From Alphaproteobacteria bacterium (GTDB taxonomy: Bacteria > Pseudomonadota > Alphaproteobacteria > Micropepsales > Micropepsaceae): a stretch of 64,000 nt of DNA. A model generated the notes under the pieces. The model did not search any database. It saw only the letters and a program-made list of their open reading frames with translations, and was not told the origin of the DNA. A program made the position numbers and the translations under genes. Each line of letters begins with the position of its first letter. The first letter of the stretch is position 1. Below, piece by piece: positions 33,218-41,726 of the stretch. The stretch covers positions 1 through 64,000 of the forward strand of contig JADZAI010000106.1 in the NCBI GenBank assembly GCA_020852655.1. Reading direction: 5' to 3'.

Positions 33218-34019
33218 ATGAAAATCCTGCCCGCCACCGAACGCGCCCGCATCCTGCACATGCTGTGCGAGGGCCAGTCGACGATGAGCATGTGCGCGGC
33301 CTGACATCGAAGCGCATTCAGGTCGATGAAATCTGGTCGTTCGTCTACGCGAAGGACAAGAACGTCAAAGCCGCCAAGGCGGCGCCGGACGATGCAGGCA
33401 GCGTGTGGACGTGGACGGCCATCGACGCCGACACGAAGCTAATCGCCTCGTATCTGGTTGGCGGTCGCGACGGCGAGTACGCGCTGGCGTTCATGGACGA
33501 TTTGGCATCACGTCTGAGCAGCCGGGTCCAGCTCACCAGCGACGGCCACAGCGCCTATCTGGAAGCGGTCGAGGGCGCGTTCGGTGCGGACATCGACTAT
33601 GCGATGCTGGTCAAGTTCTACGGTGCCGCGCCTGACAGCGCCAAGGTCCGCTACAGCCCCGCAGAGTGCATTGGCGCTCGCAAGACCCGGATCGAGGGAA
33701 CCCGGACATCAAGCACGTCAGCACGTCCTACGCTGAGCGGGCGAACCTGACGATGCGGATGCACATGCGCCGCTTCACCCGCCTGACCAACGCCTTCTCA
33801 AAGAAGGTCGAGAACCACGCCTACGCGGTCGCGCTGCACATGATGTATTACAACTTCGTCTACATTCATAAATCGCTCAAGATGACCCCGGCGATGGCCG
33901 CTGGCGTGACGCAGCGCCTTTGGGAAATCGGCGACATCGTGGCGCTGGTCGAAGCGCAAGAGGCGAAGGCGGACCGGAAGCGCGGTCCCTATAAGAAGCG
34001 GTCGGAAAATTCAAACTGA
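33218..34019 (+). pseudogene. IS1-family transposase, disrupted
   Basis: The remains start MKILPATERARILHMLCEGQS, then stop early. The reading continues in another frame as DDEHVRGLTSKRIQVDEIWS, and later, after a missing base near 33697, in a third frame as NPDIKHVSTSYAERANLTMR. Intact relatives have about 35 residues (the helix-turn-helix that binds the ends) between CEGQS and DEHVRGL, so this copy has an internal deletion plus a 1-nt frameshift. Catalytic-region text (ASRLSSRVQLTSDGHSAYLE, YAMLVKFYGAAP) is otherwise well kept. The element should no longer make its own transposase. Confidence 0.85.
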
Positions 34020-34026
34020 CCCACTA
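34008..34026 (-). repeat. right terminal inverted repeat (IRR)
   Basis: AATTCAAACTGACCCACTA, complementary in reverse to the left end; it immediately overlaps the end of the transposase remnant. Confidence 0.75.
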
Positions 34027-34036
34027 TCCGCGCAGG
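34027..34036 (+). repeat. right copy of the 10-bp direct repeat
   Basis: TCCGCGCAGG, matching 30823-30832. Confidence 0.75.
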
Positions 34037-34241
34037 CGCGGCGTTGACGAAATCCGGTCCCTGGCCTTAGCGTCGCTCATAGGGAAGTCGTTGATACGAC
34101 GCGATCTGAGGGGATTTGGCCCGTTGGGGCGGGCCGCCATTTACCAAGCTTCAAGAACCGCTAACTAGGCTGGCGAATAAGTGTCGCAGTGCCAAAAACA
34201 CTGCGAAGCCGAGGCGTAATGCATCAAGTGTGGGTCGGCAG

Positions 34242-35864
34242 ATGACGCGAGCGCGCGCGAGTTTTCTCCGGACGGCGTTTACCTTCGTTCTGGGAGCGCT
34301 GGTCTGGGCGGTCAATCCGGCAATGGCCGGCGTCACCAACGATGCCGCCCTGGTGATGGATGCCGAATCCGGCCGCGTCCTCTATGCCCGCAGTGGCGAT
34401 GCCCTGCGCTCGCCCGCGTCGCTCACCAAGATGATGACGCTCTATATCCTGTTCGACTACATCAAGGCGGGCCGGATCGGGCTGAACGACGAGATGCCCG
34501 TCTCGGCCCACGCCGCCTCGCAGGACCCCTCGAAGCTCGGCCTGAAGAAGGGCGACACGCTCACCGCCCAGCAGGCGATCTACGCCCTCGTGATCAAGTC
34601 GGCGAACGATGCCGCGGTCGTGGTTGCCGAGTATATCGGCGGATCGGAAGGCCGCTTCGCGCAGATGATGACGCAGCGCGCCCGCGAACTCGGCATGCGC
34701 CGCACCCAGTATCGCAACGCCTCCGGCCTGCCCGACGAGGCCCAGCTCACGACGGCGCGCGACCTCGCGATCCTGTCGCGTTCGATGATGCGCAACCATC
34801 CGCGCCTGTTCGACTATTTCCGCGTCACGGCCTTCACCTGGAAGGGCAAGACGATCAAGACGCATAACCGCGTCCTGACCAGCCTCAACGGCGCCAACGG
34901 CATCAAGACCGGCTACACCAAGGCTTCGGGCTTCAACCTGACGACATCTGCGGAGCGCAACGGCAAGCGCCTGATCGGCGTCGTCCTCGGCGGCGACACC
35001 TGGAAGGCGCGCGACGACGAGATGAAGGCCATGCTGGAAGCGTGGTTCGCGCAGCTCGAGCGGCGCCCCAACCTGATCGCCACCTATGGCAGCGGCACCA
35101 CCTTTGCGGAAGCGGCGCCGGTGCAGGCGGTGGCCGTCGTGGCGCCGCCGGCCGAAGCGAAGGTCGCCATCGTTCCGGCAGCCGCAGCCGCAGAGCGCCG
35201 GATCGTGGCGCGGGCCGAGGACGCCGCACCGGTCACCGAGTCACGCCGCGCCCTGACCATGGCGCCGATCCCGGACGAACCCGCCCCGGCCAAGCGCAAG
35301 GCCGTCACGGTCGCCTATCATGTGCCGACACCGGTGGCGAAGCCGACGCGCGTGGCGTCGGTCGCGGATCGCAAGGTCAAGATGGCGGACGCGAAGGCGA
35401 AGCTGCGCCGCGGCTCGGACATCGCAGAGGAACAGGGCGACGGTGCCGAGGACGACGAGGTTGCTGTCGCCACCACGAAGATGGCCAAGGACGACGTGCT
35501 GCCGCTGAACACGCTCGTCTCGAACGATTCCGACGACATCGCGCAGCTCATCGACGCCGGCTATTCCAAGGCGGCCGCGAAGAAGCGCGGCGCGACGGCC
35601 GGGGCCTGGGGCATCCAGATCGGGGCGTTCGACAGCAAGAAGGCGGCGCAGGCGGAGCTCGACCGGGCGCGCAAGACGGCCAAGGCCAAGCTGGCGAAGG
35701 CCGATGACGGCGTTACCACCGTCACCAACGAGGCCGGCCGCACCTTCTACCGCGCCCGCTTCGTGGACCTCGGCCACGACGAAGCGCAGGCGGCATGCTC
35801 GGCGCTGAAGGCAAAGTCGTTCAAGTGCGTGACCTTCTCCACCGCCACGGCGGATGCGAGCTAA
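34242..35864 (+). CDS. D-alanyl-D-alanine carboxypeptidase with C-terminal SPOR domain
   Basis: A 540-aa periplasmic class-A-type PBP of the S11 peptidase family that trims the terminal D-Ala of peptidoglycan stem peptides. Signal peptide SFLRTAFTFVLGALVWAVNPAMA; SxxK in SPASLTKMMT near 59, SxN in IKSANDAAVV near 119, KTG in NGIKTGYTKASG near 221. A long Ala/Pro/Lys linker leads to a SPOR domain (WGIQIGAFDSKKAAQAELDRA) that would target it to denuded septal glycan. The ATG at 34242 gives a proper signal peptide; the track's start adds 42 non-typical residues. The transposon sits 215 nt upstream. Confidence 0.92.
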   Translation: MTRARASFLRTAFTFVLGALVWAVNPAMAGVTNDAALVMDAESGRVLYARSGDALRSPASLTKMMTLYILFDYIKAGRIGLNDEMPVSAHAASQDPSKLGLKKGDTLTAQQAIYALVIKSANDAAVVVAEYIGGSEGRFAQMMTQRARELGMRRTQYRNASGLPDEAQLTTARDLAILSRSMMRNHPRLFDYFRVTAFTWKGKTIKTHNRVLTSLNGANGIKTGYTKASGFNLTTSAERNGKRLIGVVLGGDTWKARDDEMKAMLEAWFAQLERRPNLIATYGSGTTFAEAAPVQAVAVVAPPAEAKVAIVPAAAAAERRIVARAEDAAPVTESRRALTMAPIPDEPAPAKRKAVTVAYHVPTPVAKPTRVASVADRKVKMADAKAKLRRGSDIAEEQGDGAEDDEVAVATTKMAKDDVLPLNTLVSNDSDDIAQLIDAGYSKAAAKKRGATAGAWGIQIGAFDSKKAAQAELDRARKTAKAKLAKADDGVTTVTNEAGRTFYRARFVDLGHDEAQAACSALKAKSFKCVTFSTATADAS

Positions 35865-36541
35865 GCGGTCGCGTCTTTCAGCAGGACGTCGCGCGCCGCG
35901 TTGATCTTGCCGGCGAGATAATCCGAGCCGCCCTTGTCCGGGTGCATCTGCTGCACCAGCCGGCGATGCGCGGCGCGGATTTCTTCCGGTGACGCGTCCG
36001 GTTCGAGACCGAGGATCGCGAGCGCCTCGTCGCGCGTCATACCGGCCGGCGGCGATGCCGGCATGTCCTGCTCTTCCGCCGCATCGGGATGGATGCGGGC
36101 GATATAGGCTTCGATCAGACGCGCAGCCTCGGGGTCGTGGGCACGCGCTTCGTCGCGGAGGCTTCGCAGTTCCGGCAGCGACAACGACTCCAGGCGCCGT
36201 CCCGCAAAAGCGCCCTTCAGGACCACGCCCTTCGTTTCGCCCGAGTCGAGATCGAGCTCCATGCGGACCCATTCGGTGTCGATGGAACTGGTGCGCCCGC
36301 CGGGAGCTGCGGGCGCGGCGCGGCGCATGGCGCGCCAGATCAGAAGTGCGCCGCTCCAGGCGAGGAAGCCGAGGACGGGGACCCGCCGCACGACCAGGAC
36401 GGCTCCGAGAAGTGCGAGCGCGACGAGCCCTGCCCATCGCAGGACGATCGCGATGCGTGCCGGATTGATGTTGGCAAGACTGTTCGCAAGGGTGATGACG
36501 ACCAGCACCGCCGCAGTTCCGCCCAGCACCCAAGCCAACAT
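35861..36541 (-). CDS. membrane-anchored J-domain protein
   Basis: A 226-aa protein with two or three N-terminal hydrophobic segments (LAWVLGGTAAVLVVITLANSL, AGLVALALLGAVLVV, LGFLAWSGALLIW), a linker, and a C-terminal J domain (DEALAILGLEPDASPEEIRAAHRRLVQQMHPDKGGSDYLAGKIN) with the HPD motif that stimulates Hsp70 ATPase. The layout is that of the Tim14/DnaJ-like inner-membrane co-chaperones of alphaproteobacteria. It converges with the carboxypeptidase (4-nt overlap) and follows the VWA gene by 3 nt, so the two are co-transcribed. Confidence 0.88.
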   Translation of the reverse strand: MLAWVLGGTAAVLVVITLANSLANINPARIAIVLRWAGLVALALLGAVLVVRRVPVLGFLAWSGALLIWRAMRRAAPAAPGGRTSSIDTEWVRMELDLDSGETKGVVLKGAFAGRRLESLSLPELRSLRDEARAHDPEAARLIEAYIARIHPDAAEEQDMPASPPAGMTRDEALAILGLEPDASPEEIRAAHRRLVQQMHPDKGGSDYLAGKINAARDVLLKDATA

Positions 36542-36544
36542 CGG

Positions 36545-37255
36545 CTATGCCCCGAGTTGCCGGGTCAGCAGCAGGGCCGCGCCGCCCCGCGCGCGGGCCT
36601 CAAGCTCCAGCGCCTTGCGACCGCCGGAGGCATAGACCGCGACGGCGCGCAGGAGGTCGCGGAGGGCCGCGGCCGAACCGGCGTCGAAGCGCCCATAGGC
36701 ACCGCGAGTCACGCGCGCAATCTCCTGGAAGACCGCTGCCACGCGCTTGTCGCGGCCTTCCTGGAAGACGAAGGCAGGCGTTCCCGCAAGGCCGAGCTTG
36801 CCGGCGGCCACGACGACCTTGTCGGCGTCCTCCTCGAAGGCGTCGCCGATGAACACCAGCGCCTGGACGCCGCCGCGACGCGCCTCCGCCTCGACATGGC
36901 GCAGCAGCCGGCCGATCTGGGTGAATCCGCCGCGGCAGGCATAGCCGCTCATGGCGCGCTTGAGGTCGGCGCTCGCCTCGGTCCAGGGCCGCACGTCGAA
37001 CTCCCCGATGCCGCGGAACGAGACGAGCTGGATCGCGAGGCCGCCAGCCCCGGCCGCGGCCTCGAACATCTCGGATTGCAGAACGCCCGCGCTGTCCCAT
37101 GTCGGCTGGCGGCTCATGGTGGCGTCGAGCGCGAAGATCAGGCGGCCTTTCGGTCCTGCCTTGCGGACGGCCGGCGCCTTCGCCAACTGCTCGAGAAACG
37201 CGGCGACGTCGCCGGACGGTCCCGGCTTCGCGATCGGCTTGGGCACATCGGCCAT
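36545..37255 (-). CDS. VWA domain-containing protein
   Basis: A 236-aa protein whose core is a von Willebrand A fold: RLIFALDATMSRQPTWDSAG provides the DxTxS-like first metal-site strand (here DATMS), followed by LAIQLVSFRGIGEF and VQALVFIGDAFEEDADKV. This form is close to VWA proteins annotated with tellurite or stress genes, binding partners through a metal site. Function unknown. It directly precedes the J-domain gene, suggesting the pair acts together on a protein substrate. Confidence 0.8.
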   Translation of the reverse strand: MADVPKPIAKPGPSGDVAAFLEQLAKAPAVRKAGPKGRLIFALDATMSRQPTWDSAGVLQSEMFEAAAGAGGLAIQLVSFRGIGEFDVRPWTEASADLKRAMSGYACRGGFTQIGRLLRHVEAEARRGGVQALVFIGDAFEEDADKVVVAAGKLGLAGTPAFVFQEGRDKRVAAVFQEIARVTRGAYGRFDAGSAAALRDLLRAVAVYASGGRKALELEARARGGAALLLTRQLGA

Positions 37256-37286
37256 GACTTAAGAGTCGCCCTTCCCTGCCCCGGCT

Positions 37287-40200
37287 TCAAGTGCCGGCGT
37301 CGCCGAGCGAGAGGAGCGAGGCGTTGCCGCCGGCGGCGGTGGTGTTGACCGAAAGCGTGCGCTCGGTGGCGAAGCGATGGAGATAGTGCGGCCCGCCGGC
37401 CTTCGGGCCGGTGCCGGACAGGCCCTCGCCGCCGAAGGGCTGCGCCTCGACGACGGCGCCGATCTGGTTGCGGTTCACGTAGATGTTCCCGGCGCGGACG
37501 CGGGCGGCAATCTCCTCGGCGGTCGCGGCGATGCGCGAATGGATGCCGAGCGTCAGGCCATAGCCGGTCGCGTTGATCGCATCGCAGACCTGGCCCAGAC
37601 GGTCGGCCTTGTAGCGGACCACATGCAGGATGGGGCCGAAGGTTTCGCGGTGCAGCCGGGCGATGGCGTCGATCTCGAAGGCATGGGGCGCGAAATAATG
37701 TCCGTTGGCCCCGGCGGCGGGGGCCCGGGCGATCAGCTTGCCCTCGCGCGCCATGCGGTCGGCGTGGGCCTTCAGCAGGGCGAGCGCCTCGGCATCGATC
37801 ACCGGGCCGATGTCGGTCTCGATCGCGGCGGGATCGCCGACGACGAGTTCCTGCATGGCGCCGGCCAGCATCTTGGTGACCTTGGCGGCGATGCCGTCCT
37901 GCACGAACAGGACGCGCAGCGCGCTGCACCGCTGGCCGGCGCTGTCGAAGGCCCCGGCCAGGGCATCGCGGACGAGCTGTTCGGGCAGCGCGGTCGAGTC
38001 GGCGATCATCGCGTTCAGGCCGCCGGTCTCGGCGATCAGCGTGGCGATCGGGCCGTCGCGCCCGGCGAGGGTGCGGTTGATGAGGCGGGCGACGTCGGTC
38101 GATCCGGTGAAGCAGACGCCGGCGATGCGGGGATCGCCGGTCAGCGCCGCGCCGACGCTCGGGCCGTCGCCGAGGACGAGATGCAGGACCGAGGGGGGCA
38201 CGCCGGCCTCGTGGAGGAGGCGGACCAGCGCGTGGGCGATCAGCGGGGTCTGCTCCGCCGGCTTGGCGACCACCGCGTTGCCGGCGGCGAGCGCCGCGGC
38301 GATCTGGCCGGTGAAAATGGCGGCGGGGAAATTCCACGGCGAGATGCAGGCGAAGACGCCGCGTCCATGGAGCGAGAGCGTGTTGCGCTCGCCCGTCGGG
38401 CCGGGGCGCGGATGCGGCGCACCGAACTCGGTGCGGGCGACCGAGGCGTAATAACGCAGGAAGTCGATCGCCTCGCGCACGTCGGAGAGGCCGTTGGCCA
38501 GCGTCTTGCCGGCCTCGCGTATGCACAGTCCGACGAGCAGGCCCCGATCGCGTTCGAGCAGGTCGGCGGCGTGCTCCAGAATGGCGGCGCGCTCCGCTCC
38601 GCCCTGCGCGTCCCATGCCGGCTGGGCCGCCGCGGCGGCGGTGACGGCGCGCGCCATGTCGGCCGCGCCGAGGTCGCTGGTGAGGCCGATGCGGCGGTCC
38701 AGCGCGCCCGGGTTGAACACCGGCCGTTCGGCGCCGCGCACCGGCTGGCCGTCGACGATGGAGTGCGCTTCATAGGGTGAAGCGGCGCGCGCGATCTCGG
38801 CCTCGAACGCCGCGCGCTGCGTTTCGTCGGCCAGCAGCGCGCCGCGCGAATTGAGCCGCGGGGCGAAGATCGCGGCGGGCAGCGGAATGCGCGGATGGGG
38901 CTTCGGGTCGCGCTGCTCCAAGGCGGTGACCGGATCGGCGACGATGTCGGCGATCGGCGCCTCATCGTCGGCGAGGCGATTGACGAAGGAGGTGTTCGCG
39001 CCGTTCTCCAGAAGGCGCCGCACGAGATAGGCGAGAAGATCCTCATGGCTGCCGACCGGGGCGTAGACGCGGCAGGGCCGGGCGTTCGCTTCGGCCGCGA
39101 CGATCGTGTCGTAGAGCGGCGCGCCCATGCCGTGGAGGCGCTGGAACTCGAAGACGCGCCCCTCGCCCAGGGTCAGCGCCGAGGCGACCGTGTGGGCGTT
39201 GTGCGTGGCGAATTGCGGGTAGAAGGCGTCCCCCGCGGCCAGCATCCGGCGCATGCAGGCGAGGTAGGAGACGTCGGTCGCCTGCTTGCGGGTGAAGACG
39301 GGATAGCCTGCAAGGCCCTGTTCCTGCGCCCGCTTGATCTCGCTGTCCCAATAGGCGCCCTTGACCAGACGCACGGGAAGTTGGCGTCCGGTCTCCTGCG
39401 CCAGGGCGGCCAGCCATTCGAGCACGACCGTCGCCCGCTTCTGATAGGCCTGCACCGCAAGGCCGAGACCGTTCCAGCCCGCCAGCGTGGTATCGCGGGC
39501 GAGGGCTTCGATCAGGTCGAGGGAGAGTTCCAGGCGCTCGGCTTCCTCGGCGTCGATCGTCAGGGCGACGCCGTTCTGCTTCGCGCGCCGCGCCAGATTG
39601 CCGAGCACCGGCAGCAGCTCGTCCATCACCTGATGCTTGCGGAAGATCTCGTAGCGGGGATGAAGGGCCGAGAGCTTCACCGACAGCGACGGCCGCTCGG
39701 CCAGCGAACCCGGGGGGGCGACGGCGATGGCATCGAGCGCCGCCTGATAGGCGGCGAGATAGCGCGCGGCGTCGTCGCGCGTGAAGGCGGCCTCGCCCAG
39801 CATGTCGAAGGAATAGCGATAGAGCGGGCCGGTCCCCTCCTTCGCCTTCGACAGGGCTTCGGTGATCGTCCGTCCCAGGACGAACTGACCGCCCATCACC
39901 CGCATGGCGTAGGTCATCGCCTGGCGGATCACCGGTTCGCCCGAGCGGGTCACCGCCTTGCGCAGGGCGCCGGTCCAGCGCTGCGGGGCGGTGTCTTCCA
40001 GCTTCAGCACCTTGCCGGTCAGCATCAGCGCCCAGGTCGAGGCGTTGACGAAGGTCGAGTCCGACTGGCCGCGATGGCGCTCCCAATCGGCGGTTCCGAT
40101 CTTGTCCTTGATCAGCTTGTCCGCCGTGAGCGCGTCGGGCACGCGCAGGAGCGCCTCGGCGAGGCACATCAGGGCGACCCCTTCGTCGCTCGTCAGGGCG

Positions 40201-40397
40201 TATTCCTGGAGGAAGGCGTCGATCCCCCCGTCACGCCGGCGGGCACGGATCCGGGCGACGAGGTCCTTGGCGGTCCGGTCGATGCGCGAGGCCTCCCCGG
40301 GGCCGGGGCGCGCCGCGGCAACGAGCCGGCCGGTCACCGCGGTTTCGTCGGCGAGATAGAGATCGGAAAGGCGGGCGCGGATGGCAGCGAGGCTCAT
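37287..40397 (-). CDS. putA: bifunctional proline dehydrogenase/L-glutamate-gamma-semialdehyde dehydrogenase PutA
   Basis: A 1036-aa enzyme oxidising proline to glutamate in two steps. The proline dehydrogenase barrel (about 100-440) has SLAERPSLSVKLSALHPRYE and DAEEAERLELSLDLIEALA. The aldehyde dehydrogenase half (about 500-1000) has ISPWNFPAAIFTGQIAAALA, ETGGLNAMIADSTA and the catalytic Cys in SAGQRCSALR near 822. It lacks the N-terminal ribbon-helix-helix of E. coli PutA, so it is the shorter, non-DNA-binding type. I start at the ATG at 40397 (GGAAGGA upstream), not the track's 40565 frame, which invades panC's upstream region. Confidence 0.96.
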   Translation of the reverse strand: MSLAAIRARLSDLYLADETAVTGRLVAAARPGPGEASRIDRTAKDLVARIRARRRDGGIDAFLQEYALTSDEGVALMCLAEALLRVPDALTADKLIKDKIGTADWERHRGQSDSTFVNASTWALMLTGKVLKLEDTAPQRWTGALRKAVTRSGEPVIRQAMTYAMRVMGGQFVLGRTITEALSKAKEGTGPLYRYSFDMLGEAAFTRDDAARYLAAYQAALDAIAVAPPGSLAERPSLSVKLSALHPRYEIFRKHQVMDELLPVLGNLARRAKQNGVALTIDAEEAERLELSLDLIEALARDTTLAGWNGLGLAVQAYQKRATVVLEWLAALAQETGRQLPVRLVKGAYWDSEIKRAQEQGLAGYPVFTRKQATDVSYLACMRRMLAAGDAFYPQFATHNAHTVASALTLGEGRVFEFQRLHGMGAPLYDTIVAAEANARPCRVYAPVGSHEDLLAYLVRRLLENGANTSFVNRLADDEAPIADIVADPVTALEQRDPKPHPRIPLPAAIFAPRLNSRGALLADETQRAAFEAEIARAASPYEAHSIVDGQPVRGAERPVFNPGALDRRIGLTSDLGAADMARAVTAAAAAQPAWDAQGGAERAAILEHAADLLERDRGLLVGLCIREAGKTLANGLSDVREAIDFLRYYASVARTEFGAPHPRPGPTGERNTLSLHGRGVFACISPWNFPAAIFTGQIAAALAAGNAVVAKPAEQTPLIAHALVRLLHEAGVPPSVLHLVLGDGPSVGAALTGDPRIAGVCFTGSTDVARLINRTLAGRDGPIATLIAETGGLNAMIADSTALPEQLVRDALAGAFDSAGQRCSALRVLFVQDGIAAKVTKMLAGAMQELVVGDPAAIETDIGPVIDAEALALLKAHADRMAREGKLIARAPAAGANGHYFAPHAFEIDAIARLHRETFGPILHVVRYKADRLGQVCDAINATGYGLTLGIHSRIAATAEEIAARVRAGNIYVNRNQIGAVVEAQPFGGEGLSGTGPKAGGPHYLHRFATERTLSVNTTAAGGNASLLSLGDAGT

Positions 40398-40461
40398 CGG
40401 AATCCTTCCAGGCTTTGATCCAATGTAGCGAGTTCGCGCCCGCTTCGCTAAGACGCGCGCC

Positions 40462-41316
40462 ATGACCGACCAGCCCCTCCCCATCGTCCGCACTGTTGCC
40501 GCGCTGCGCGAAGCCGTCGCGGGGCTGCGGGCGCAGGGGCGCCCGGTCGGCATGGTCCCGACCATGGGCGCCCTGCATGACGGCCATATCTCGCTCGGGC
40601 GGATCGGGCGGGAGCGCGGCGCCGCGATGGTCTATTCGATCTTCGTGAACCCGACGCAGTTCGCGCCGCACGAGGATTTCGGCCGCTATCCGAGGACCGA
40701 GACGGCGGACGCGGAGCGGCTGGCCTCGGCGGGCGTGTGCGACCTGATCTGGGCGCCGAACGGACACGAGATGTACCCGGCCGGCTTCGCCACCTCGATC
40801 GCGGTCGGCGGACCCTCGGCGGCCCTCGAAACCGACTTCCGGCCGCATTTCTTCGGCGGCGTCGCGATCGTCGTGGCGAAATTGCTGCTTCAGGTTCTCC
40901 CGGATTTCGCGGTGTTCGGCGAGAAGGACTATCAGCAGCTTCAGGTGATCAAGCGCATGGTCGCCGACCTGAACATTCCGGTCGAGGTCGTGCCGGGGCC
41001 GACCCAGCGCGAGGCCGACGGGCTCGCGCTCTCCTCGCGCAATGCCTATCTCGACGCCGGCCAGCGCAAGATTGCGGGGCAGCTCAACCTGGTGCTCAAG
41101 GACGTGATCGCCCGCGTGCGGAATGGCGAGTCGATCGAGCATGCCGCAGCCTTCGGCTTCGGCGAATTGCTCGCGGCCGGCTTCGACAAGGTGGACTATT
41201 TGGAAATCCGCGACGCAGAGACGCTGGCGCATGCGGAAGATCGCGCGCGGCCCCTGCGCGTGCTGGCGGCGGCGAAGATCGGCGCGACGCGCCTGATCGA
41301 CAACATGGCGGTCTAA
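40462..41316 (+). CDS. panC: pantothenate synthetase
   Basis: A 284-aa enzyme that joins pantoate and beta-alanine using ATP (CoA biosynthesis). MVPTMGALHDGHISL holds the HIGH-like nucleotide motif (here HDGH), VNPTQFAPHEDF the pantoate site, and FGEKDYQQLQVIKRMVADL the KMSKS-equivalent region followed by LSSRNAYL. Length normal. Divergent from putA, with a 64-nt gap; panB is not adjacent. Confidence 0.96.
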   Translation: MTDQPLPIVRTVAALREAVAGLRAQGRPVGMVPTMGALHDGHISLGRIGRERGAAMVYSIFVNPTQFAPHEDFGRYPRTETADAERLASAGVCDLIWAPNGHEMYPAGFATSIAVGGPSAALETDFRPHFFGGVAIVVAKLLLQVLPDFAVFGEKDYQQLQVIKRMVADLNIPVEVVPGPTQREADGLALSSRNAYLDAGQRKIAGQLNLVLKDVIARVRNGESIEHAAAFGFGELLAAGFDKVDYLEIRDAETLAHAEDRARPLRVLAAAKIGATRLIDNMAV

Positions 41317-41726
41317 AGAAGACCGAGTTCGCCGAGGGCCTGCTGAAGATCCTCCGGCAGGTCGGCTTCGCCGCGCTTCAGGTCGCGCGGAGCGTCGGCG
41401 TCCTTCAGGTAGCGCCAGCCCTGGAAGGCGCGCTGGGCCCGGCGCGACACGGGCACGATCTCGGGATCATAGACGATAGCGCAGGCGGGATGGCCGTCCT
41501 TCACCGCGGGCTTCAGATCGACGATGCGCTGGCGAATGCCCGTGTAGCCCTTGATCACCCAGTAGAGCGAACCGCCGGCGAGAATCTCGTCCCGCCGCTT
41601 GGGCGTCATCCGCGTCACATGCGTAAGCTGCGGCTTCTTCAACTGCCGGAGGCGCCGTTCCTGCCATGCGGCGAGGTCGGCGATGGAGTCGGCGCCGACC
41701 GCCAGCTTGATAATGTGCAGAGGCAC
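41313..41726 (-). CDS. DUF1489 family protein
   Basis: A 137-aa protein with MPLHIIKLAVGADSIADLAAWQ at the start, GSLYWVIKGYTGIRQRIVDLKP, and CAIVYDPEIVPVSRRAQRAFQGWRYL, matching the alphaproteobacterial DUF1489 family; function unknown. GTG start overlaps the mccA stop (TAGTG), so it is the last gene of the carboxylase operon. Its 3' end overlaps panC by 4 nt. Confidence 0.88.
   Translation of the reverse strand: MPLHIIKLAVGADSIADLAAWQERRLRQLKKPQLTHVTRMTPKRRDEILAGGSLYWVIKGYTGIRQRIVDLKPAVKDGHPACAIVYDPEIVPVSRRAQRAFQGWRYLKDADAPRDLKRGEADLPEDLQQALGELGLL

Larger units (their letters stand above)
30833..34026. mobile_element. 3.2-kb IS1-family-like transposon carrying a toxin-antitoxin operon
   Basis: Defined by terminal inverted repeats (TAGTGGGTCAGTCTGAAATT on the left; the right end inverted is TAGTGGGTCAGTTTGAATT) and a flanking 10-bp direct repeat. 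Contents from left to right: a small basic protein gene (plus), an unrecognised gene, a HigA-like antitoxin-peptidase and a HigB-like toxin (all minus), and a broken IS1-type transposase (plus) next to the right end. A simple IS of this kind is about 1 kb, so 2.2 kb is passenger DNA between the left end and the transposase. It separates phasin from the DD-carboxypeptidase gene, two normally adjacent divergent genes. Confidence 0.75.
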
